A stretch of DNA of 27,155 nucleotides from Tissierella_B sp964485455 (GCA_964485455.1 CAZAJU010000019.1:1-27155); one strand, 5' to 3'; positions 1 through 7,821 are shown, numbered from the stretch's first letter. Notes: generated by a model not told the origin, from the sequence alone. Numbers and translations are program-made.

Positions 1-191
1 GAAGCATAATTTCCCTGAGCTCTTGCGACTAATGACTCAGTAACACCGATGACATCCTTAGCCTTAAGTGTAATGTTTTCGCTTTTAACTGCTTCTAAGA
101 CTGAGTCGACAACAATGTTTATTAAGTCATCTCCCTCCTTTACTATAGGAGTCCTAATACCTCTAACTGTAGTACCAATAGTTCTACTCAT
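1..191 (-). CDS. CofE-like gamma-glutamyl ligase family protein (5' part only)
   Basis: Only the first 63 codons lie in the window; the gene continues past the left edge. It starts with ATG (complement of 189-191), preceded by a GGGAGGAT ribosome binding site. The visible protein begins MSRTIGTTVRGIRTPI and contains VTESLVARAQGNYA. This matches the N-terminus of the clostridial proteins annotated as coenzyme F420-0:L-glutamate ligase (CofE/FbiB-like), where the RGIRTPI and ES.VARAQG blocks help form the GTP/metal site in the characterised enzymes. Low-GC anaerobes of this kind are not known to make F420, so the true acceptor of the glutamyl transfer is uncertain. An extended -10 element lies 37 bases upstream, so it probably has its own promoter. 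The family call is fairly firm; the substrate is not known. Confidence 0.75.
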   Translation of the reverse strand, partial: MSRTIGTTVRGIRTPIVKEGDDLINIVVDSVLEAVKSENITLKAKDVIGVTESLVARAQGNYA

Positions 192-227
192 AAAATTATC
201 CTCCCAAAACAAAAATTTTACTCATTT

Positions 228-236
228 ATTATATCA
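228..236 (-). promoter_or_regulatory. Extended -10 promoter element for the CofE-like gene
   Basis: Read on the minus strand, positions 236 to 228 give TG-A-TATAAT, a perfect extended -10. No good -35 hexamer sits 17 bases upstream, which is common for extended -10 promoters. Transcription would start near 221, leaving a leader of about 30 bases that includes the ribosome binding site. Confidence 0.5.
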
Positions 237-258
237 CTATTTTGAAAAATGAAAAGAA

Positions 259-831
259 TTATTTACATTCAATCATTTCTTTTTCAGTTATAATAAAATC
301 CACCGGAAAGTCGAATTCTTCAACAGGTACTTTATCTACAAGTTGCAAATCGAAACCAACAGCTATTTTTGGTATTTCTTTTCGAATTTTTGTAGATAAG
401 AATATATCATAGAATCCTCCGCCATATCCAACTCTGTAGCCTTTTCTATCAAATACCGCACCAGGAACGACTACAAGATCAATCTCAAGTGGGTCTACAT
501 ATCTTATGAACTCATCTTTAGGTGATAAAATATCAAAATATCCAATTTCAAGCTCATTGAAGCCTTTTAGAAGAGAAGGTTTCATTTCCCTTGTTCCCTT
601 GAAAGTTACAGGAACAAGAATATTTTTACCTTCCTCTATTCCTTCTTTTATGAATTCATGAGTGTCTATCTCACTTCCAAAACTAATAAATACAAAAATA
701 TTTTTAGCTTTCTTATAGTATTCTGTATCTTTAAGAGTTTTAAATATTTTTCTGCTAAGGGAAATTTTTGTATCATTTCCTAAGGCATCCCTTTTAGACA
801 AAATTTGTCTTCTTAAAGTCTTTTTCTCCAA
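259..831 (-). CDS. 5-formyltetrahydrofolate cyclo-ligase (MTHFS)
   Basis: The enzyme converts 5-formyltetrahydrofolate to 5,10-methenyltetrahydrofolate using ATP, returning a storage or inhibitory folate to the one-carbon pool in the cytoplasm. The protein has the usual length (about 190 residues), an N-terminal basic segment (LRRQILSKRDAL) and the hallmark glycine-rich ATP/phosphate loop GYRVGYGGGFYD near the C-terminus, preceded by VVVPGAVFD. A GTG at 840 would extend the frame by three codons, but it lies inside the AGAGGTGAT ribosome binding site. The TTG at 831, about 7 bases after that site, fits better and gives MEKKTLRRQIL, so I chose it. It is transcribed away from ftsE. The neighbouring CofE-like gene has its own promoter, so the two need not form an operon. 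Confidence 0.92.
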   Translation of the reverse strand: MEKKTLRRQILSKRDALGNDTKISLSRKIFKTLKDTEYYKKAKNIFVFISFGSEIDTHEFIKEGIEEGKNILVPVTFKGTREMKPSLLKGFNELEIGYFDILSPKDEFIRYVDPLEIDLVVVPGAVFDRKGYRVGYGGGFYDIFLSTKIRKEIPKIAVGFDLQLVDKVPVEEFDFPVDFIITEKEMIECK

Positions 832-870
832 ATAAATCACCTCTAAATGTTTATTTATCCTTTGATTTAT

Positions 871-899
871 ATTATAATATAATATTGAGAGAAAGTAAA
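871..899 (-). promoter_or_regulatory. Promoter for the folate cyclo-ligase gene
   Basis: On the minus strand a TTTACT -35 (899-894) is followed after 17 bases by a perfect TATAAT (876-871). The stretch 870-888 is a run of overlapping TATAAT/ATTATA words on both strands, so it may also feed ftsE in the other direction (for example TATAAT at 873-878 or 878-883), although no good plus-strand -35 is visible. Confidence 0.4.
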
Positions 900-950
900 A
901 GGACTAAGCAATAATTACTAAATTTTTACATAAAATATTGAGGTGAAAAC

Positions 951-1646
951 TTGATTAAATTAATAAATGTTAGCAAGGAGTATGATAACGGAGTAAACGC
1001 TTTAACTAATATAAATTTAGAAATTGAGAAGGGAGAATTCGTCTTTCTTGTAGGCTCAAGCGGTGCAGGGAAATCTACTTTGATAAAGCTACTCTTAAAG
1101 GAAGAAGAAGCTTCTGAAGGTAGAATATATTTAAATGACTTGGATATCACTAGGGTTCCCAACAGGAGAGTTCCATATATTAGAAGAAATGTTGGAGTAG
1201 TATTTCAAGATTTTAGACTTCTACCAAATAAAACTGTATTTGAAAATGTATCTTTTGCTATGGAGATACTTGGAACTCATCCAAGGGAAATAAGAAGACG
1301 GGTTCCTATGGTACTTAGTATGGTAGATTTAAGCAGGAAAGCATCCAGTTATCCTGACCAATTATCTGGAGGAGAACAACAGAGAGTATCCATTGCTAGA
1401 GCTATAGTAAATAATCCCCCTGTTCTAATTGCGGATGAGCCTACAGGAAATTTGGACCCTGATACGGCTTGGGAGGTTATGAATGCACTGAATGATATAA
1501 ATGCTAGGGGTACCACGATACTAATGGCAACTCATGCTAAGGATATTGTCAATACAATGAGAAAAAGAGTAATAGCCCTTGAAGGCGGGAAGATTTCAAG
1601 AGATGAAGAGAAAGGGGGCTATGGTGTTGAAATTTCGAATTATTAA
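951..1646 (+). CDS. ftsE: Cell division ATP-binding protein FtsE
   Basis: FtsE is the ATPase of the FtsEX complex at the division site, which does not import a substrate but transmits force or a signal to cell-wall hydrolases outside the membrane. The 231-residue protein shows Walker A GSSGAGKST (35-43), the ABC signature LSGGEQQR (138-145) and Walker B VLIADEPT (158-165, with catalytic Glu163), plus the H-loop in MATHAKD. The start is TTG, 5 bases after an AGGTG ribosome binding site; no closer ATG exists. ftsX overlaps its 3' end and an M23 peptidase follows, the classical arrangement of the module, which separates it from other short ABC ATPases such as LolD. Confidence 0.95.
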   Translation: MIKLINVSKEYDNGVNALTNINLEIEKGEFVFLVGSSGAGKSTLIKLLLKEEEASEGRIYLNDLDITRVPNRRVPYIRRNVGVVFQDFRLLPNKTVFENVSFAMEILGTHPREIRRRVPMVLSMVDLSRKASSYPDQLSGGEQQRVSIARAIVNNPPVLIADEPTGNLDPDTAWEVMNALNDINARGTTILMATHAKDIVNTMRKRVIALEGGKISRDEEKGGYGVEISNY

Positions 1647-2526
1647 GAACACTATAAAGCAGGGATTGCAGGGTTTATGGCGAAATAGAGGTATGGGTGT
1701 TGCTTCTGTATCCAGCATTACTGCAGTTTTAATAATATTAGGTATAATATTGATTTTGATATTGAGCATTAATAATTTTGTTTTAGAAACAACAGCAAAA
1801 TTTGATACAATTCAGATTTTTCTAAAGGATGAAATCACTGAAAACAAAATGACTCAAATAGAGGAATCAGTGAAAAGCATGGATGGTGTGGTTTCTATTA
1901 TGTTTCAGTCTAAAGGTCAGGCTCTGGATTCATTTAAAGAGGATTTTGGAGATCAAGCTTATCTTTTAGATGGTTTAGAGGAGAAAAATCCACTTCCTAA
2001 TTCATATATAATTCAGTTAGAGGATATTAAGTATGCGGAAAATGTCGTAAGTATGGTAAAAAACCTTGACGGTATCGAAAAAGTAAAATATGATAAAGAT
2101 GTGATTGACAAGCTAATTACATTTGCAGATTATATAAGGTTTGGAGGAATTATTGTAGTAGCAGTATTAGTATTTGTTTCTGTTTTTATAATATCAAATA
2201 CTATAAAACTTGCTGTTGCTTCTAGAAGAAGAGAAATAAATATTATGAAATATGTAGGAGCTACTAATAACTATATAAGAGGACCTTTTATAGTTGAAGG
2301 GATACTATTCGGACTAATAGGAGCAGGCATATCTATATTTATAGTTTATTCTGGATATGAATATTTCTTTGGACTGGTTAGTGACAGATTATATTCTTTA
2401 TTTTCAGTATTTTTAGTGGCGCCTAAGATGATATTTAAGGACATTGCTATTATGTTTTCTGCCATAGGAATAGGAATAGGTGCTCTAGGTAGTCTTATTT
2501 CTTTAAAACGATTCTTGAACGTTTAG
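1621..2526 (+). CDS. ftsX: Cell division protein FtsX (permease-like subunit)
   Basis: FtsX is the membrane half of FtsEX and couples ATP hydrolysis by FtsE to peptidoglycan hydrolases. The protein has the expected plan: a short cytoplasmic N-terminus with GLWRNRGMG, a first membrane helix (ITAVLIILGIILILIL), an extracellular domain of roughly 120 residues with the typical FDTIQIFLKDEITE beginning, then three membrane helices with the cytoplasmic SRRREINIMKYVGAT loop of the FtsX/MacB fold. The start is uncertain. ATG 1621 is only 2 bases after the AAAGGGGG ribosome binding site, whereas the in-frame TTG at 1627 has ideal 8-base spacing and gives MKFRIIKNTIKQ, as in relatives. Either way it overlaps ftsE by 20-26 bases, implying translational coupling. 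Confidence 0.94.
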   Translation: MVLKFRIIKNTIKQGLQGLWRNRGMGVASVSSITAVLIILGIILILILSINNFVLETTAKFDTIQIFLKDEITENKMTQIEESVKSMDGVVSIMFQSKGQALDSFKEDFGDQAYLLDGLEEKNPLPNSYIIQLEDIKYAENVVSMVKNLDGIEKVKYDKDVIDKLITFADYIRFGGIIVVAVLVFVSVFIISNTIKLAVASRRREINIMKYVGATNNYIRGPFIVEGILFGLIGAGISIFIVYSGYEYFFGLVSDRLYSLFSVFLVAPKMIFKDIAIMFSAIGIGIGALGSLISLKRFLNV

Positions 2527-2536
2527 GAGGTAAATC

Positions 2537-3670
2537 ATGAAAAAAAGATGGACAATCTATATGTTAGTCATTTTAATATTGTCCTTGACAGTAGTACAAG
2601 CTTATGGCCAGACTGTAGAAGACTTAAGAAAACAACAAAAGAATGTCGAACAACAAATAAACAAAACTAAGAATGAAATTAAACAGATTCAGAATAAAAC
2701 CAAAAATGTTACAAGGGAAATTGCGCAACTTGATTCAAAGATGGATAATGCAGCCACGGAACTAGAAAAAGTTGAAAATACTTTAGTTGAACTAAATGTT
2801 CAAATTGAAAAAACCCTTGAAGAATTAAACATAGCAGAGGGAAAGCTTGGGGAGCAAGAGGAAACATTCAACAAGAGATTAAGAGCTATGTATATGAATC
2901 GAAATGTAGGATATATTGAGGTTCTATTATCTTCAGGCGATATAACGGAGTTTTTATCCAGAAAGGACATGATTCAAGAAATAGCTGAATATGATAAAGA
3001 ATTAATTGTATTTATGAAAGAACAAAGGGATATTATAGATTCTAAGAAGACTGAGCTTGAAGGGCAAAGGGCTTCTGTAGAGGTTACAAAATCCAAACTT
3101 GAAGCCAGAAAGAGGGACTTAGAAAGGGTTACACGTGAAAAACAAGACCTTATGACTAGACTTGTAGCTGATAGAGAAGCTTATGAAAGGGAATATGATA
3201 AGCTTAATGATTATGCTAAGGAGATTGAATCTAAAATAGTAAAGCTTCAAGTAGTAAAGGGACCATATTCAGGTGGGAAGATGGCATGGCCTGTAAGTGG
3301 ATATAATAGAATAACATCATATTATGGTTATAGAATACATCCAATATTTAAAGTTAAAAAACTGCATACAGGCATTGATATTGGAGCTCCAACTGGAGCA
3401 GCTATTTTAGCTGCATCAGATGGAACAGTAATTTTTGCAGATAGCCTTGGTGGTTATGGAAAAGCTATGATGGTGGATCATGGTGGAGGAATAGTTACTT
3501 TATATGCTCACAACTCTTCCTTTGTAGCATCAGTAGGCAAGAAGGTTAAGAGGGGAGATGTTATTGCTAAAGCTGGAAGTACGGGAAATTCAACAGGGCC
3601 TCATCTTCATTTTGAAGTCAGAAAGAATGGAGCATATGTGGATCCATTGCCATGGTTAAAATCAAATTAA
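2537..3670 (+). CDS. Secreted M23 (LytM-type) peptidoglycan endopeptidase with N-terminal coiled coil
   Basis: This is probably the wall hydrolase controlled by FtsEX. The 377-residue protein has a signal peptide (MKKRWTIYMLVILILSLTVVQAYG), a long charged coiled coil (about 27-240, starting VEDLRKQQKNVEQQINKTK) and a C-terminal M23 zinc peptidase domain (about 265-375). The zinc and catalytic residues are present: His277 and Asp281 in LHTGIDIG, and His356 and His358 in GPHLHFEV. The plan equals EnvC of E. coli, with PcsB and CwlO being functional counterparts in which a coiled coil contacts FtsX and unlocks the enzyme. Because the zinc ligands are intact it should be an active hydrolase, unlike EnvC. 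It starts 10 bases after ftsX with an AGGAGG site and is followed by a terminator, so it ends the operon. Confidence 0.92.
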   Translation: MKKRWTIYMLVILILSLTVVQAYGQTVEDLRKQQKNVEQQINKTKNEIKQIQNKTKNVTREIAQLDSKMDNAATELEKVENTLVELNVQIEKTLEELNIAEGKLGEQEETFNKRLRAMYMNRNVGYIEVLLSSGDITEFLSRKDMIQEIAEYDKELIVFMKEQRDIIDSKKTELEGQRASVEVTKSKLEARKRDLERVTREKQDLMTRLVADREAYEREYDKLNDYAKEIESKIVKLQVVKGPYSGGKMAWPVSGYNRITSYYGYRIHPIFKVKKLHTGIDIGAPTGAAILAASDGTVIFADSLGGYGKAMMVDHGGGIVTLYAHNSSFVASVGKKVKRGDVIAKAGSTGNSTGPHLHFEVRKNGAYVDPLPWLKSN

Positions 3671-3674
3671 GGTT

Positions 3675-3705
3675 AAAAGGTCTCGTGCGAGACCTTTTGT
3701 TTTTT
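3675..3705 (+). terminator. Intrinsic terminator after the ftsEX-M23 operon
   Basis: A perfect stem AAAAGGTCTCG / CGAGACCTTTT (3675-3685 with 3688-3698) is followed by a run of six T (3700-3705). It lies 5 bases after the M23 stop codon and separates that operon from the protease gene. Confidence 0.9.
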
Positions 3706-3736
3706 CTTTCTCCTGGTTATTATTTTATTCCAATAA

Positions 3737-3745
3737 TGGTATAAT
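3737..3745 (+). promoter_or_regulatory. Extended -10 promoter element for the S41 protease gene
   Basis: TG-G-TATAAT (3737-3745) is a perfect extended -10 located between the upstream terminator and the next gene; no convincing -35 is visible. Transcription would begin near 3752, giving a leader of about 70 bases before the ATG at 3823. Confidence 0.5.
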
Positions 3746-3822
3746 AATGATGTTGTTTTAATAAAATATTTAAAGATGAGGCTGATAACCCTTACTTAAA
3801 CTCAATAATAGAGGTGAAATGA

Positions 3823-5043
3823 ATGTCCAAGAAGAAAACCATAATGATTATGGTTATTTTATTAGTTATAACCAATATCACCACGTTTAGTTTGTCGAAT
3901 ATTATGAGCTTTGGATTCGATGACAAGGTTGTAGTACCAAAAGAAGAATATAAAGTCCTTGTAGATAATTTCAATAATTACTCCAAGATAAATTCCATTA
4001 AACAATACATTAATAGTGCATATTTAAGGGATGTAGATCAGAAAAATCTTTTAGATGGTCAATTAAAAGGAATGGTCCAGGCTCTTGAGGATCCATATTC
4101 TATGTATATGACGGAGGATGAGTTTACCAGTTTTACTGAAGAGACATCTGGCACCTATGGTGGTATTGGAGTAATAGTTTCTCCAGGGGATGATGATCTT
4201 ATTACAGTAGTATCACCTATAGAGGATACACCTGGAGAAAGGGCAGCAATTTCTACAGGGGACAAAATTATAAAGGTAAATGGTGTAGAATACTTTGCTA
4301 CTAATATGCATGAGGCAGTAAAAGTAATGAAAGGTGAACCAGGAACTAAAGTTTCTCTGACAATTATGAGAAAGGATATGGATGGAAATAATCAAGTTTT
4401 AGATTTAGAGATTGAAAGAGAGCAGATTAGGCTTGTTACAGTAAAGAGTGATATAATTGATGAAAATTTTGGATATTTAAGGATAACATCATTTGATGAA
4501 ATAACATATGAAGACTTTATGAAAAATCTTAAAGAACTTCAGAAGTCAAATGTTAAAGGAATTATACTTGATTTAAGAAATAATCCAGGAGGGTTATTAA
4601 ATATATGTGCTGATATAGCAGATGAGCTTTTAGGAGAAGGAGACATAGTCTATACCCAAACAAAAGATGGAACAAGGGAATATATAAAATCAGATGAGGC
4701 TATGGTTGATTTGCCAATAGTTGTGTTGGTAAATGATGGAAGTGCCAGCGCTTCTGAAATATTGGCAGGGGCTATTAAAGACCATGGTCGTGGAGAGTTA
4801 ATAGGAACCACAACCTTTGGTAAAGGCGTTGTTCAAAGAATTAAGGATTTAGGAGATGGTTCAGGAATCAAACTAACAGTGTCCGAATATTTTACTCCTA
4901 ATGGAATAAATATACACGGAGTTGGAATTACACCTGATATTGAAGTTGAGTTAAATGAGGGTGTAGAAAACTTAGGCATAAATTATTTAGATATTGATAA
5001 CCAGCTACAAAAGGCTGTAGAGATATTAAAATCTAAAATCTAA
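3823..5043 (+). CDS. S41 family C-terminal processing protease (CtpA/CtpB-like)
   Basis: This is a membrane-anchored serine protease acting outside the cytoplasmic membrane. The 406-residue protein has an N-terminal membrane anchor (about 5-27), an N-terminal helical region (SAYLRDVDQKNLLDGQLKGM), a PDZ domain (about 105-200, with GGIGVIVSP and GDKIIKVNGVEY) and the S41 catalytic domain. The expected Ser-Lys-Gln triad is visible: Ser309 in GSASASE, Lys334 in TFGKG and Gln338 in VVQ, with the spacing known from B. subtilis CtpB. In Bacillus, CtpB processes SpoIVFA during sporulation and CtpA is vegetative; which role applies here cannot be read from the sequence. It is expressed separately from ftsEX and followed 18 bases later by the PDZ membrane protein, with which it probably forms an operon. 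Confidence 0.93.
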   Translation: MSKKKTIMIMVILLVITNITTFSLSNIMSFGFDDKVVVPKEEYKVLVDNFNNYSKINSIKQYINSAYLRDVDQKNLLDGQLKGMVQALEDPYSMYMTEDEFTSFTEETSGTYGGIGVIVSPGDDDLITVVSPIEDTPGERAAISTGDKIIKVNGVEYFATNMHEAVKVMKGEPGTKVSLTIMRKDMDGNNQVLDLEIEREQIRLVTVKSDIIDENFGYLRITSFDEITYEDFMKNLKELQKSNVKGIILDLRNNPGGLLNICADIADELLGEGDIVYTQTKDGTREYIKSDEAMVDLPIVVLVNDGSASASEILAGAIKDHGRGELIGTTTFGKGVVQRIKDLGDGSGIKLTVSEYFTPNGINIHGVGITPDIEVELNEGVENLGINYLDIDNQLQKAVEILKSKI

Positions 5044-5061
5044 AAAAGAGGGGATAGTATC

Positions 5062-6120
5062 ATGTATGGATTATATCATGTTATGTATTTTACATTAATT
5101 GATATTCTTAATATGATAACATCTCCTTTTTTTATTGCACTTTTTTTATTTATTTTATATCAGTATTTAAATGATTCTCATATGGGTATTTCTGGAAATA
5201 GGAATCCTTTCTGTAGAACTTTATTAAAGGCTTTTGACTCATCATTATATGGATTACTTGGTGGATTTTTAACCACCATACTTTTCATATACCTTGAGGT
5301 TTCGGTAGTTCCTTTGGATTTTATGTATATAATATTTTTATCTATTATACTATCCTTTATACATACTAGATTTGTGTGTATAGCCTATAGTGGTAGTATA
5401 GTGGTATTATCCAGTATTTTACTTAGATTTCCTATAAGGGTTACTGAAGATATTATGTTGATAGTTGCTATCTTACACATAGTAGAGAGTATTTTAATAA
5501 TGATTGATGGTCACAGAGGAAAGTCTTCGACTATCTTTGAGAGGGAGAGTGAAATAGTTGGTGGTTTTAGTATAAATAAGTATTGGCCTATTCCTTTTGT
5601 TGTTTTTATTGGAGATGGGCTTATTAAACCTATAACCCTTATGGCAGTTTTAGCATATGGAGACTATACTTTTTCAAATGTGGTAAGAAAAACTATAATA
5701 TCAAGTTTAGTATTGTTTGTTTACAGTATGTTGCTTATTATGCTTATTAAGATGCAGTCCCATATACTTGTTCCACCTCTATTTGCTATTCTAGGTCATG
5801 AGTTTATAGTTCATATAAATGGAATATTTGAAAAAAGAAGAACTCCAATCTTTAGTAGTATTGAGAGTGGATGCAGGGTCATTGAAGTAGAAAGAAAAGG
5901 GATTGCAAGAGAGCTTGGAATCATTCCAGGAGATATAATTATTAGTATAAATGAATTTCCAGTTACGGAATATAAGGACTTATGCCAAATAGAATCTTTA
6001 AACCTTGGCGTAATGAGAGTTAAGTTCTTAAGTCGAAGAAAGGGAATTATCACAAAGATATACAAAGGAGATAAAAAGACCCTAGGAATTTTAATCATCC
6101 CTAGGGCAGTATATTGTTAA
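5062..6120 (+). CDS. Polytopic membrane protein with C-terminal PDZ domain, MinJ-like
   Basis: The 352-residue protein has about seven or eight hydrophobic segments (roughly residues 1-30, 50-77, 83-102, 108-125, 130-150, 170-195, 208-235) and a cytoplasmic C-terminal PDZ domain (about 262-345: VIEVERKGIARELGI, PGDIIISINEFPV). Its length and plan match MinJ of B. subtilis (polytopic membrane part plus PDZ), which bridges DivIVA and MinD in placing the division septum. The neighbours strengthen this: B. subtilis also has ftsEX, ctpB, minJ and uvrBA close together. A GAGGGG ribosome binding site precedes the ATG. No gene for MinD or DivIVA is in view, so partners are unproven. It is better called MinJ-like than MinJ. 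Its last codons carry the terminator of the convergent gene. Confidence 0.75.
   Translation: MYGLYHVMYFTLIDILNMITSPFFIALFLFILYQYLNDSHMGISGNRNPFCRTLLKAFDSSLYGLLGGFLTTILFIYLEVSVVPLDFMYIIFLSIILSFIHTRFVCIAYSGSIVVLSSILLRFPIRVTEDIMLIVAILHIVESILIMIDGHRGKSSTIFERESEIVGGFSINKYWPIPFVVFIGDGLIKPITLMAVLAYGDYTFSNVVRKTIISSLVLFVYSMLLIMLIKMQSHILVPPLFAILGHEFIVHINGIFEKRRTPIFSSIESGCRVIEVERKGIARELGIIPGDIIISINEFPVTEYKDLCQIESLNLGVMRVKFLSRRKGIITKIYKGDKKTLGILIIPRAVYC
6073..6106 (-). terminator. Minus-strand intrinsic terminator of the lipoprotein gene, inside the convergent gene
   Basis: Read on the minus strand, CCCTAGG (6106-6100) and CCTAGGG (6086-6080) form a 7-bp GC-rich stem with a 13-base loop, followed by TCTTTTTAT (6079-6071). 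It lies about 40 bases beyond the lipoprotein stop codon but within the last codons of the MinJ-like gene. There is no T-run in the plus direction, so it should act only on the minus strand. Confidence 0.5.
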
Positions 6121-6145
6121 GTTTAGGCTAAGAAGGGGGGGCATT

Positions 6146-7717
6146 TCACCTCGTTATATTCACAGAGAAGATAATCTCTGATTTATTTGCTTCAAATGGT
6201 ACGATTAAATCTACATATAGAAGATTTCTACTTTTATCTAGATATATATTATCACTATTTAACTTTGTAATAGGATTTAAAGCCTTGTCTTTTATGTTAT
6301 ATTCATATACTGTAAAATCGTTAACTGACTGATTCTTCTCGATGACCAATAGCTTATCTCCTGGAATGCTTGAAATGGATAGAGCATTTACATCCAGCTG
6401 GTCGAATTCATCAAGTTTATTTATATCATATATCATTAAACTATTCTTATCATTTTTCTCATTATGTTTTAGATATCCTATCAAGTTATTGTTGATACCT
6501 TTTGGGCTAAACCCCTTATCTATAAAGGTTAAGTTTTTAAAGTCTTCTGTCTGGTAAATATTTCTGTTGATGGTCTGCTCTATTGATTCCATCAAGAAGA
6601 AGTGTTTATCAAATACTCTCATATCAACGATATTCTTATTTACAGTGGAAATAAGATTTTCCTTAGAACTTAATAGGTCGTAGATATATATATTAGATTT
6701 TTCTTTTTTATTTTGGAGTATATAGAGTGTGTCATTATTATACCATCTTACAAGGTCAGGAATTAGATTTTCATGGAGTAATAGTTTAACTGCCTTTTTC
6801 TCATTCCTATTAACTATAAATATATCCTTAGTAGTACCATTATCTTCAAGTACTCCTATGTCTTTTTTATTTGGACTGAATGCAGCAGAAATAATATTCT
6901 GAGATGTTTGATATACTTGAATTTTTTCATTTTTCTTAATGTCGTGATACCATAGGCTTTCTATTTTTGATTTATCTGAATCTATAATTGTTTTCTTATA
7001 TAAAATAAAGCTTTCATCCACATAGTCCATTATATGGCCTTGATCTATAAAAGAAGATATTAGACCCTTTTTTGATTCTAAAACATTCCCAGTATTTGCA
7101 TCTACCTGTACAGATAAGTTAACAAGTGGTGTCTCAAGATTATTGCTATCAAATATACTGTCGTAGTTAATACTCCAAACTAGCATATCTTCTTTTTTAT
7201 CTAAGCTGATTTTTGGTAATGAATTTGCAGTAAGTTTATAATCACTTACAACCTTATTTATAACATCATTTAAACCCAGCTTTACCTCTAATGGTTTGAA
7301 ATTTTCATTTACTATATTAAATTTAATCTCATCTAGATTAATAGACTTTGTATTCTTCAACTCTAAAATAATCTGTGGTACTACAAGCTGTAGGTTTTCC
7401 TCATCTGTTTCGTTGATTACGTGAATATTTATCAAATTTCCATTCTTTACTATTTTGTCCACATAAACTCCAGAGGACTCAAGAAGACCAACAGAAACTA
7501 TCAAAGACGATGAATTTTTTTTATTATTGACTTCAACCTTTTGCTCCAAGGACTGGTATCCCTTTGATAATATAACTTTATCAATTTTATATTGTAATTC
7601 TTCATCCTTTGATGAAGTTGGGGTATCCTTATGCAAGAGGGGTGTATTTATAATTTTACAACCAGTAGAAGTCAGTGCTAAAAATATTATAAGAACTAGT
7701 AATGATAATCGTTTCAT
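6146..7717 (-). CDS. Lipoprotein with possible PepSY-like region and propeller-like C-terminal half
   Basis: I do not recognise a named family. The 523-residue protein starts with a lipoprotein signal (MKRLSLLVLIIFLALTSTGC, lipid attachment at Cys20), preceded by a strong AAGGAGG site, so it should sit on the outer face of the membrane. Residues about 40-140 form a mixed alpha/beta region (VILSKGYQSLEQKVEV). Residues about 145-215 resemble a PepSY-type domain, ending in VQVDANTGNVLESK. From about 235 to the end there are repeated short beta motifs typical of TolB/WD-like propellers (SAAFSPNKKDIGVLEDN, VRWYNNDTLYILQNK, RNLLYVDL). A sensor or scaffold role at the cell surface is possible but is guesswork. 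It is a single gene, convergent with the MinJ-like gene and divergent from uvrB. It has many Asn, Lys and Ile codons but no sign of damage. Confidence 0.7.
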   Translation of the reverse strand: MKRLSLLVLIIFLALTSTGCKIINTPLLHKDTPTSSKDEELQYKIDKVILSKGYQSLEQKVEVNNKKNSSSLIVSVGLLESSGVYVDKIVKNGNLINIHVINETDEENLQLVVPQIILELKNTKSINLDEIKFNIVNENFKPLEVKLGLNDVINKVVSDYKLTANSLPKISLDKKEDMLVWSINYDSIFDSNNLETPLVNLSVQVDANTGNVLESKKGLISSFIDQGHIMDYVDESFILYKKTIIDSDKSKIESLWYHDIKKNEKIQVYQTSQNIISAAFSPNKKDIGVLEDNGTTKDIFIVNRNEKKAVKLLLHENLIPDLVRWYNNDTLYILQNKKEKSNIYIYDLLSSKENLISTVNKNIVDMRVFDKHFFLMESIEQTINRNIYQTEDFKNLTFIDKGFSPKGINNNLIGYLKHNEKNDKNSLMIYDINKLDEFDQLDVNALSISSIPGDKLLVIEKNQSVNDFTVYEYNIKDKALNPITKLNSDNIYLDKSRNLLYVDLIVPFEANKSEIIFSVNITR

Positions 7718-7775
7718 AAGAGTTCGCCTCCTTAGACCATTTTACAATATTAAACTGGATTCATCAATAATAGTT

Positions 7776-7803
7776 TTGACAATTATAGTTAATATTATAT
7801 AAT
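7776..7803 (+). promoter_or_regulatory. Sigma-A promoter of uvrBA
   Basis: A perfect TTGACA -35 (7776-7781) and a perfect TATAAT -10 (7798-7803) are separated by 16 bases. Transcription should start near 7810, inside the LexA box. The strength of this promoter fits a gene held down by a repressor. Confidence 0.8.
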
Positions 7804-7809
7804 GGAATT

Positions 7810-7821
7810 GAACAAATGTTC
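7810..7821 (+). promoter_or_regulatory. LexA (DinR) operator / SOS box
   Basis: GAAC-AAAT-GTTC is a perfect inverted repeat matching the core of the Gram-positive SOS box (GAAC-N4-GTTC). It covers the predicted transcription start of uvrBA, so bound LexA would block the promoter. It also contains the ATG at 7816, which argues against that codon being the start of UvrB. Confidence 0.8.

Noticed and set aside
6135..6141. Run of seven G as a possible phase-variation tract
   Set aside because: It lies between two convergent stop codons, outside both reading frames, so slippage would change no protein.
7739..7767. Minus-strand promoter TTGATG-17-TAAAAT for the lipoprotein gene
   Set aside because: Its predicted start near 7732 would cut into the AAGGAGG ribosome binding site (7733-7727).
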